Shown in pieces: positions 58,139 through 64,000 of a DNA stretch of 64,000 nt. How positions within the stretch are numbered: the first letter of the stretch is position 1; each line of letters starts with the position of its first letter. The translations under genes were made by a program, and so were the position numbers. The DNA comes from Acrocarpospora pleiomorpha. Lineage in GTDB: Bacteria > Actinomycetota > Actinomycetes > Streptosporangiales > Streptosporangiaceae. The stretch spans positions 1 to 64,000 of the forward strand of contig NZ_BLAF01000040.1 in the NCBI RefSeq assembly GCF_009687885.1. The letters are read 5' to 3'. The notes under the pieces were generated by a model that saw only the letters and a list, made by a program, of their open reading frames with translations, was not told the origin of the DNA and made no database searches.

Positions 58139-59004
58139 GTGAGTGCCCTTGAACGGAGGACGAACAGGCCCTGCGGACGGAACTGGAGGAACGCGATGAT
58201 GGCCGCGAACACGATGACCTTGGCCAGGCTGGCGTTGGTCCAGAACTCGGCGTAGGAGTTGAGCAGGCCGAGCGCCGCCGCCGCGATGACCGCGCCGCGC
58301 AGCTGGCCGAGCCCGCCCGCGACGACGACCAGGAACGCGTCCACGATGTAGTAGGTGCCGAGCGTCGGCCCGACCGGGCCGATCAGGGTCAGCGCCACCC
58401 CGGCGATCCCGGCGAGCCCGGAGCCGATGAAGAACGTGCGCTGGTCGACGCGGCCGGTGTTGATTCCGCTGGTCGCGGCCAGCTGCCGGTTCTGCATGAC
58501 CGCCTGCATGCGGCGGCCCTGCGCGCTGCGGTTCATGTAGATCCAGATGGCGACCACGCTGCCGACGGCCAGGGCCAGGATGAACAGCCGGTTGTACGGC
58601 ATCGGCCCGATCGCCCCCTGCAGCCAGGTCGGCGAGAGCACCTGCACGTTCGGCGCGCCGAACAGGTCCCGCGCCACCTGTTGGAGCACCAGGCTGACGC
58701 CCCAGGTGAGCAGCAGCGTGTCCAGCGGCCGTCCGTAGAAGTGCCGGATCGCGAGGCGTTCCAGCAGCAGCCCCATCAGCCCGGCCACCACGAACGCGAC
58801 CGGCAGCGCCACCAGCACCGCGCTCCGCCCGGCGAAGTCCTGCAGCAGGAAGGCCGTGTACGCCCCCGCCATGATGAACTCGCCATGGGCCATGTTGATC
58901 ACGCCCATCTGCCCGAACGTGAACGTCAGCCCGAGCGCGATGAGCAAAAGGACCGCGCCGATCGACAGCCCGATCGGCAGCTGGTTGAGGAATCCCTCCA
59001 CCAT
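58135..59004 (-). CDS. urtB: Urea ABC transporter permease UrtB
   Basis: The 289-aa LivH-like permease shows 'LNQLPIGLSIGAVLLLIALGLTFTFGQMGVINMAHGEFIMAGAY' and 'GRRMQAVMQNRQLAATSGINTGRVDQRTFFIGSGLAGIAGV'. The ATG at 59004 follows GGAAGGGG. The frame is open upstream to 59139, but that part reads through a repeat element and is not coding. The 198-bp gap to urtA is unusual inside an operon and holds that element. Confidence 0.95.
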   Translation of the reverse strand: MVEGFLNQLPIGLSIGAVLLLIALGLTFTFGQMGVINMAHGEFIMAGAYTAFLLQDFAGRSAVLVALPVAFVVAGLMGLLLERLAIRHFYGRPLDTLLLTWGVSLVLQQVARDLFGAPNVQVLSPTWLQGAIGPMPYNRLFILALAVGSVVAIWIYMNRSAQGRRMQAVMQNRQLAATSGINTGRVDQRTFFIGSGLAGIAGVALTLIGPVGPTLGTYYIVDAFLVVVAGGLGQLRGAVIAAAALGLLNSYAEFWTNASLAKVIVFAAIIAFLQFRPQGLFVLRSRALT

Positions 59005-59046
59005 GCCCCTTCCATAAATTTCCCGATATATCCGTGGATGTGCCTC

Positions 59047-59187
59047 GGCTCCGGAGCCGCCTGCGGTCATCCCCGCAGGTTCAATGAGAAAGTCGTGATC
59101 TGGACAACCGCAGCGGCGAGTCCCCCGGACGGAGGTCATGCGGTTGGCTTGGGACGGCTTTCTCGTTGACTTGGCGGCTCCGGAGCC
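59047..59187 (-). repeat. Structured intergenic repeat element, copy 2, with flanking inverted repeats
   Basis: The 141-bp element is bounded by perfect 15-bp inverted repeats (59047-59061 and 59173-59187), each containing the palindrome GGCTCCGGAGCC. The inner core 59083-59167, read on the minus strand, matches 15648-15733 in order, length (85 against 86 bp) and stems: outer AACGAGAAA/TTTCTCATT and inner CAACCGCA/TGCGGTTG. It lies between urtA and urtB and is in the sense of the urt transcript, so it may attenuate or process the mRNA to favour UrtA. The boxed ends also resemble a small non-autonomous mobile element; no target duplication is seen. Confidence 0.8.
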
Positions 59188-59202
59188 CGTACGAGGGAAC
59201 GG

Positions 59203-60432
59203 CTAGGAGGCCAGGCCTCCGGCCCACGGGTACGTCTTCAGGTAGGGGTCGGGCTTGATCGGCTCACCCGAGTTCCAGACTTCCTTGATCAGGCCGTCCG
59301 GCTGGATGATGCCGATCCGGGCGGTCTTGTACATGTGCTGGGTCTCGCCGTCGATCGTGACCAGGCCCTCCGGGCGCTCCAGCGCGATGCCGCCGGCCGC
59401 CTTCTTGAGCGCTTCCACCTCGACCGTGCCGGCCTTCTTGGCCGCTTCGGCCCACAGGTAGACCGCGTTGTAGCCGGCCTCCATCGGGTCGGAGGTGACC
59501 TTGGCCGCGCCGTACTTGGCCTTGAAGGCCTCGACGAACTTGGTGTTGGCCGCGGTCTCGGTGGTCTGGTAGTAGTTCCACGCCACCGGGTGGCCGACGA
59601 TGTTGTCGACGCCGATGCCGGTGACCTCCTCCTCGGCGACGCTCACCGACAGGACCGGCATGGACTCGGCGGTGACGCCGGCGCTCTTCAACTGCTTGAA
59701 GAAGGCCACGTTGCTGTCGCCGTTCAGCGTGTTGAACACCGCGTCCGGCTTGGCCTGCACCACCTTGTTGGTCAGCGTGGAGTATTCGGTGTGGCCGAGC
59801 GGGGTGTATTCCTCGCCAAGAATCTCCATTCCGTTGGCCGCCGCGTACGCCTTGATGATTTTGTTCGCGGTGCGCGGGAAGACATAGTCGCTGCCGACCA
59901 GGAATATCTTCTTCTTGCCCTGTTCCTTGAGATAGTCAAGGCCGGGGATGATCTGCTGGTTCGTGGTCGCCCCGGTGTAGAAGATGTACGGCGAGCTTTC
60001 CAGCCCCTCGTACTGCACCGGATACCACAGCAGCGCCTTGCGCTGTTCGAAGACCGGGAGCATCGCCTTGCGGGAGGCCGAGGTCCAGCCGCCGAAAACG
60101 GTGGCCACCTTGTCCTGCGCGATCAGTTTGGTGGCCTTCTCCGCGAAGGTGGGCCAGTCGGAAGCGCCGTCCTCCACGACGGGTTCGAGTTGCTTGCCGA
60201 GCACGCCGCCGGCCTTGTTGATCTCCTCGATCGCCAGCAGTTCGGCGTCCCTGACGGTAACCTCGCTGATCGCCATCGTGCCGCTGAGGGAGTGCAGGAG
60301 GCCCACCTTGATGGTGTCGCCGCCACCTCCGGAAGCCGTTCCCTCGGTCGTCGCCGGATCTCCGCCACAGGCGGCGAGCGCGGTGAGCAGAGCCGCGGTT
60401 ACGGCCCCGGCACGCCAGGTTGAATTCCGCAA
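59203..60432 (-). CDS. urtA: Urea ABC transporter substrate-binding lipoprotein UrtA
   Basis: The 409-aa protein has a lipoprotein signal ('AALLTALAACGG') and the UrtA pattern 'IKVGLLHSLSGTMAISEVTVRDAELLAIEEINKAGGVLG', 'VFGGWTSASRKAMLPVFE', 'YPVQYEGLESSPYIFYTGATTNQQIIPGLDYL' and 'GDSNVAFFKQLKSAG'. It captures urea outside the cell. The start codon is TTG at 60432, supported by AAGGAGG 6 nt upstream. It diverges from ureA with a GlnR-type site between. Confidence 0.96.
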   Translation of the reverse strand: MRNSTWRAGAVTAALLTALAACGGDPATTEGTASGGGGDTIKVGLLHSLSGTMAISEVTVRDAELLAIEEINKAGGVLGKQLEPVVEDGASDWPTFAEKATKLIAQDKVATVFGGWTSASRKAMLPVFEQRKALLWYPVQYEGLESSPYIFYTGATTNQQIIPGLDYLKEQGKKKIFLVGSDYVFPRTANKIIKAYAAANGMEILGEEYTPLGHTEYSTLTNKVVQAKPDAVFNTLNGDSNVAFFKQLKSAGVTAESMPVLSVSVAEEEVTGIGVDNIVGHPVAWNYYQTTETAANTKFVEAFKAKYGAAKVTSDPMEAGYNAVYLWAEAAKKAGTVEVEALKKAAGGIALERPEGLVTIDGETQHMYKTARIGIIQPDGLIKEVWNSGEPIKPDPYLKTYPWAGGLAS

Positions 60433-60595
60433 TTACTTCCTCCTTGCCGATACGGCCCCCGCACCGACCCATCTGCCGACAAGGTGATCGAGCGACATTT
60501 CACGGTAAGTTCCGCTAGGTTAAATGCGCATTACCGGGAATTCACCGAAGTCCCTTGTTCGCCCCGGTGCCGGTGGGGTGAAAGGACTCATGGCT

Positions 60596-60638
60596 GAAAT
60601 ATCTCTGTAACACCGGGGAAACGGCGCGTACCTATCGT
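60596..60638 (+). promoter_or_regulatory. GlnR box and ureA promoter
   Basis: GTAAC-ACCGGG-GAAAC (60607-60622) is an exact match to the actinobacterial GlnR box GTnAC-n6-GaAAC. Another b-type half site GAAAT (60596-60600) stands at the same 11-bp phase. A TATCGT -10-like hexamer (60633-60638) lies 6 nt before the ureA ATG, so ureA may be leaderless. GlnR thus probably ties urea uptake and hydrolysis to nitrogen supply; activation or repression cannot be told from the position. Confidence 0.85.
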
Positions 60639-60644
60639 CCCGTC

Positions 60645-60947
60645 ATGCGGCTCACTCCACACGAGCAGGAACGCCTTCTCATTCATGTCGCGGCCGGTGT
60701 GGCTCGCGATCGTATGGGCCGGGGTCTTCGGCTCAATCATCCGGAAGCCACCGCGTTGATCGCCTCCTATCTGCTGGAGGGCGCGCGGGACGGCCGTACG
60801 GTGGCCGAATTGATGGACGCGGGACGCAAGGTGCTCCGCCGCCAGGACGTGATGGAGGGAGTGCCCGAGATGCTGGAGTCGGTGCAGATCGAGGCCACGT
60901 TCCCGGATGGCACCAAGCTCGTCACCGTGCACCACCCGATCTCATGA
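60645..60947 (+). CDS. ureA: Urease subunit gamma
   Basis: The 100-aa subunit reads 'MRLTPHEQERLLIHVAAGVARDRMGRGLRLNHPEATALI', then 'VPEMLESVQIEATFPDGTKLVTVHHPI', the standard UreA from end to end. It forms the trimeric scaffold with UreB and UreC. No ribosome site is seen, in agreement with a leaderless start. The stop overlaps ureB by 4 bp. Confidence 0.97.
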   Translation: MRLTPHEQERLLIHVAAGVARDRMGRGLRLNHPEATALIASYLLEGARDGRTVAELMDAGRKVLRRQDVMEGVPEMLESVQIEATFPDGTKLVTVHHPIS

Positions 60948-61258
60948 GTGTCCCCGGCGAGATCGTGCCCGGCGGGGAGCCGGTGGAGCTGAATCCCGGG
61001 CGGGAGCGGGTGACGGTCCGGGTGGTGAATACGGCCGACCGGCCGATTCAGGTGGGTTCGCACTACCATTTCGCGGCCGCGAATCCGGGCCTGGAGTTCG
61101 ACCGGGACGCCGCGTGGGGCACCCGGCTGGACGTTCCGGCGGGAACCGCGATCCGGTTTGAGCCGGGTATTGAGCGTGATGTGACATTGGTACCACTGGC
61201 CGGAAACAGGATTGTGCCCGGCCTTCGTTTGGAATGGGCAGGGCCTCTCGATGAATAG
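60944..61258 (+). CDS. ureB: Urease subunit beta
   Basis: The 104-aa subunit begins 'PGEIVPGGEPVELNPGRERVTVRVVNTADRPIQVGSHYHF' with the UreB core motif 'GSHYHF', followed by 'GTRLDVPAGTAIRFEPG' and 'RDVTLVPLAG'. It overlaps ureA by 4 bp and ureC by 8 bp. Confidence 0.97.
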   Translation: MSVPGEIVPGGEPVELNPGRERVTVRVVNTADRPIQVGSHYHFAAANPGLEFDRDAAWGTRLDVPAGTAIRFEPGIERDVTLVPLAGNRIVPGLRLEWAGPLDE

Positions 61259-62969
61259 CCTCGACCGCGCCCGATATATCGCCCTTTATGGCCCTACGAC
61301 GGGCGATAAGATTCGGCTGGCCGATACCGACCTGTTGATTGAAGTGACCGAGGATCGTTCGATGGGTCCCTCGGGCGCCGGTGACGAGGCGGTGTTCGGC
61401 GGGGGCAAGGTGATCCGCGAGTCGATGGGCCAGGCGCGCACGACCCGCGCCGAGGGCGCCCCCGACCTGGTCATCACCGGCGCGGTCATCCTCGACCACT
61501 GGGGCGTGATAAAAGCTGATATCGGCATCAGGGACGGCCGGATCGTCGCCCTTGGCAAAGCCGGCAACCCGGACACCATGGACGGCGTGCACCCCGACCT
61601 CGTGATCGGCCCCTCGACCGAGATCCTGGCCGGTAACGGCAAGATCGTCACCGCGGGCGCGGTCGACTCGCACGTGCACCTGATCTGCCCGCAGATCGTC
61701 GACGAGGCGCTGTCCGCGGGGGTGACCACGCTCATCGGCGGCGGCACCGGACCGGCCGAGGGCACCAAGGCGACCACCGTGACCGGCGTGTGGTATCTCG
61801 CGCGCATGCTGGAGTCCATGGACGCCATGCCGGTCAACGTGGCCCTGCTCGCCAAGGGCAACACGGTCAGCGAGGAAGGCCTGCGCGAGCAGCTGCGCGC
61901 CGGGGCGTCCGGGTTCAAGCTGCACGAGGACTGGGGCACCACCCCCGCCGCGATCGACGCCTGCCTGGCGGTCTGCGACGCGACCGGCGTGCAGGTGGCC
62001 ATCCACACCGACACGCTCAACGAGGCGGGGTTCGTGGAGTCGACGCTGGCGGCCATCGGCGGCCGGATGATCCACGCGTATCACACCGAGGGGGCGGGCG
62101 GGGGGCACGCGCCGGACATCATGAAAGTGGCCGCGCACCGCAACGTGCTGCCCTCCTCGACCAACCCGACCCGGCCGCACACGATCAACACCCACCACGA
62201 GCATCTGGACATGCTCATGGTGTGCCACCACCTGAACCCCTCGATCCCGGAGGATCTGGCGTTCGCGGAGTCCCGGATCCGGCCGGCCACGATGGCGGCC
62301 GAGGACGTGCTCCACGATCTGGGCGCGATCTCGATGATCGGCTCCGACTCGCAGGCGATGGGCCGGGTCGGTGAGACGATCATCAGGACCTGGCAGACCG
62401 CGCATGTGATGAAGAAACACCGGGGCGCGCTCCCGGGCACGGATCCGGCGGACAACCTCCGAGCCCGCCGATATGTCGCGAAATATACGATAAATCCGGC
62501 TATCGCGCATGGGTTGGACGGGGAGGTCGGCTCGGTCGAACCGGGCAAGCTCGCCGATCTGGTCTTGTGGAGCCCGGCCTTCTTCGGGGTCAAGCCGGAT
62601 CTCGTGGTGAAGGGCGGAGTCATCGCGTACGCGCAGATGGGCGACGCCAACGCCTCCATCCCGACCCCGCAGCCGGTGCTGCCCCGCCCGATGTTCGGCG
62701 CGTACGGCGCGACCCCGGCCGCCACCTCCGTGCACTTCGTGGCCCCCCTGGCGATCGAGGACGGCCTCGCCGATCGCCTGAACGTCAACCGGCGGCTGGT
62801 CCCGGTCGCCGACGTGCGCTCGCGCGGCAAGGACGCGATGCGCCTCAACGACGCCCTGCCCGACATCGACATCCGGCCGGACACGTTCGAGGTCCGGATC
62901 GACGGCGAGCTGATCGAACCGGCTCCCGCCGAAGAACTGCCCATGGCTCAGCGGTACTTCCTGTTCTGA
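61251..62969 (+). CDS. ureC: Urease subunit alpha (catalytic)
   Basis: The 572-aa amidohydrolase splits urea into ammonia and carbamate at a two-nickel site. Ligands and catalytic residues are present: the HxH pair in 'AVDSHVHLICPQ', the carbamylated Lys in 'GFKLHEDWGTTP', His in 'AIHTDTLNE' and 'HAYHTEGAGGGHAPD', the acid-base His in 'MLMVCHHLN', and the last Asp in 'MIGSDSQAMGR'. The ATG at 61251 overlaps the end of ureB. Length and motifs are normal, so the enzyme should be active. Confidence 0.98.
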   Translation: MNSLDRARYIALYGPTTGDKIRLADTDLLIEVTEDRSMGPSGAGDEAVFGGGKVIRESMGQARTTRAEGAPDLVITGAVILDHWGVIKADIGIRDGRIVALGKAGNPDTMDGVHPDLVIGPSTEILAGNGKIVTAGAVDSHVHLICPQIVDEALSAGVTTLIGGGTGPAEGTKATTVTGVWYLARMLESMDAMPVNVALLAKGNTVSEEGLREQLRAGASGFKLHEDWGTTPAAIDACLAVCDATGVQVAIHTDTLNEAGFVESTLAAIGGRMIHAYHTEGAGGGHAPDIMKVAAHRNVLPSSTNPTRPHTINTHHEHLDMLMVCHHLNPSIPEDLAFAESRIRPATMAAEDVLHDLGAISMIGSDSQAMGRVGETIIRTWQTAHVMKKHRGALPGTDPADNLRARRYVAKYTINPAIAHGLDGEVGSVEPGKLADLVLWSPAFFGVKPDLVVKGGVIAYAQMGDANASIPTPQPVLPRPMFGAYGATPAATSVHFVAPLAIEDGLADRLNVNRRLVPVADVRSRGKDAMRLNDALPDIDIRPDTFEVRIDGELIEPAPAEELPMAQRYFLF

Positions 62970-62983
62970 CGGAAAGGATCCGG

Positions 62984-63667
62984 ATGCACGGCGATATGGC
63001 CATGCTCCTGCTGGCCGACTCCCGGCTGCCCGCGGGCGGTCACGCCCACTCGGGCGGCGCGGAGGAGGCCGTACGCGTCGGGGCGATCACCGGCCCGGAG
63101 GACCTGGCGCGGTTCCTCCGTGGCCGGCTCGCCACGGCCGGAGTGGTCACCGCGGCCCTGGCCGCCGCCGCGTGCGAGGTCGGGGCCGACCCCCGGCCCG
63201 GGCGCTGGGAGCGGCTGGACGCCGAGGCCGACGCCCGGATCTCCTCACCGGCGCAACGGGAGGCCAGCCGGACCCAGGGCCGGTTGCTGGTCAGGACCAC
63301 GCGCCGGATCTGGCCGTCCGAGGCGCTGGAGTCGCTCGCGTCAGCCGTACCGGATGGGGCTCATCACCCCGTCGCGCTCGGTGCGGCCGCGGCGGCCGCG
63401 GGGTGTGAGCCGCGCCAGGCGGCGCTGGCCGCGGCCTACACCTCGGTGACCGCTCCGGCGACGGCGGCGGTCCGGTTGCTCGGGCTCGACCCGGTGCTCG
63501 TGCACCGGCTGCTCGCCGATCTCGCTCCCGCACTCAACGACGCGGCCCACGAGGCGTGCGTCATCCAGGCCGACGACTGGTCGGACCTGCCCGCTCATGC
63601 CGCCCCCGCTCTCGATCTGCTGGCTGAACAGCACCTACGTACGGAGGTAAGGCTCTTTGTCAGCTAA
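62984..63667 (+). CDS. ureF: Urease accessory protein UreF
   Basis: The 227-aa helical protein shows 'LLLADSRLPAGGHAHSGGAEEAV' (the UreF start is usually LPVGGFSYS-like), 'QAALAAAYTSVTAPATAAVRLLGLDP' and 'LNDAAHEACVIQADDWSDLPAHAAPALDLLAEQH'. It helps UreG and UreD load nickel into UreC. GGAAAGGA precedes the ATG. It is overlapped by ureG. Confidence 0.92.
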   Translation: MHGDMAMLLLADSRLPAGGHAHSGGAEEAVRVGAITGPEDLARFLRGRLATAGVVTAALAAAACEVGADPRPGRWERLDAEADARISSPAQREASRTQGRLLVRTTRRIWPSEALESLASAVPDGAHHPVALGAAAAAAGCEPRQAALAAAYTSVTAPATAAVRLLGLDPVLVHRLLADLAPALNDAAHEACVIQADDWSDLPAHAAPALDLLAEQHLRTEVRLFVS

Positions 63668-64000
63668 CCATGAGGATCACCACCACCCGCCGGACGGGCA
63701 CGGCCGGGCGCTGCGCCTGGGCATCGGCGGCCCGGTCGGCAGCGGCAAGACCGCCCTGGTGGCGGCGCTGTGCCGCAGCCTGGGGCCGTCGCTGCGGCTC
63801 GGTGTGGTGACCAACGACATCTACACGACCGAGGACGCCGACTTCCTGCGCCGCGCGGGCGTCATCGACGCCGACCGCATCCTCGCGGTGCAGACCGGAT
63901 GTTGCCCGCACACGGCGATCCGGGACGACATCGCCGCCAACATCGACGCGGTCGAGACGCTGGAGGAGCGGTTCGGGCCGCTCGATCTGGTGATCGTGGA
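63657..64000 (+). CDS. ureG: Urease accessory GTPase UreG (partial, cut by window edge)
   Basis: The visible 114 codons start with TTG at 63657, with GGAGG 10 nt upstream. A His-rich N-terminus ('HEDHHHPPDGH') able to bind nickel is followed by the P-loop 'GIGGPVGSGKTALV' and 'LGVVTNDIYTTEDADFLRR'. The UreG metal motif 'QTGCCPHTAIRDD' is a variant of CPH, and 'LDLVIV' is the strand before Walker B. The start overlaps ureF by 11 bp. The rest, and probably ureD, lie beyond the right edge. Confidence 0.95.
   Translation, partial: MSANHEDHHHPPDGHGRALRLGIGGPVGSGKTALVAALCRSLGPSLRLGVVTNDIYTTEDADFLRRAGVIDADRILAVQTGCCPHTAIRDDIAANIDAVETLEERFGPLDLVIV

Noticed and set aside
59005..59139. N-terminal extension of urtB
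   Set aside because: It reads through the structured repeat, and the ATG at 59004 has a good ribosome site and the conserved LivH start.
60518..60536. Second GlnR box proximal to urtA (GGTTAA...TTACC)
   Set aside because: Only about 6 of 10 consensus positions match in either direction; it could be a weak site but is not claimed.

Overview
The window comes from a high-GC actinobacterium. GC-rich codon use, frequent GTG/TTG starts, XRE/DUF397/ATPase regulatory genes, a SARP-type regulator, DUF3073, DUF2630, DasR-like operators and a bacterial nitric oxide synthase point to a filamentous actinomycete, most likely of the Streptosporangiales. That placement is an inference from gene content; there is no rRNA here. 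The sequence looks chromosomal: housekeeping genes throughout, no phage, integrase, transposase or CRISPR array.

Layout. 0-5 kb: an enoyl-CoA hydratase-like gene, a nitric oxide synthase oxygenase, a small lipoprotein, tRNA-Asn, two small conserved genes and repeat-filled gaps. 4.6-14 kb: an information-processing block on the minus strand (dgt, an FAD reductase, a catalytically degenerate M23-like lipoprotein, dnaG, a principal-type sigma factor), preceded by ppdK. 14-21.4 kb: a secreted peptidase divergent from ppdK with DasR-like sites between them, then a seven-gene minus-strand operon (46-aa exported peptide, MoxR, DUF58, VWA, HtrA-like protease, response regulator, histidine kinase). 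21.6-29 kb: glyS, a complete zinc module (znuA-znuC-znuB-zur, with a Zur box on a leaderless promoter), uppS and recO. 29-38 kb: a CDP-alcohol phosphotransferase pair, a hemerythrin protein, a SARP/AAA/TPR regulator whose gene is flanked on both sides by 11-bp-phased heptamer repeats, and an MmpL transporter. 37.8-42.5 kb: an ATPase/XRE/DUF397 module and an Lrp-ddaH-rocD arginine-catabolism group. 42.5-50.4 kb: PhoD, two TetR/oxidoreductase pairs with clear palindromic operators, glutamate dehydrogenase, a Gfo/Idh/MocA protein, and a DUF3073-ArsR pair. 50.4-54 kb: leuA with a Leu-rich leader peptide and attenuator-like structures, then an aldolase/SIS sugar operon. 54-64 kb: a double GNAT protein, then the urea system: urtABCDE on the minus strand, divergent from ureABCFG on the plus strand, with a GlnR box between; ureG runs off the right edge.

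The most unusual items are: (i) a roughly 85-bp structured repeat found twice, between two converging genes and inside the urt operon between urtA and urtB, whose inner stem carries a compensatory base change; (ii) a 46-residue exported peptide translationally coupled to the MoxR/DUF58/VWA/HtrA/two-component operon; (iii) phased repeats on both sides of the SARP gene; (iv) a set of starts 6-7 nt after a -10 element, which suggests many leaderless mRNAs; (v) five convergent gene pairs whose stop codons share exactly 4 bp.

All calls were made by reading the sequence and translations only. Family names rest on motif and architecture recognition, and no database search was run.
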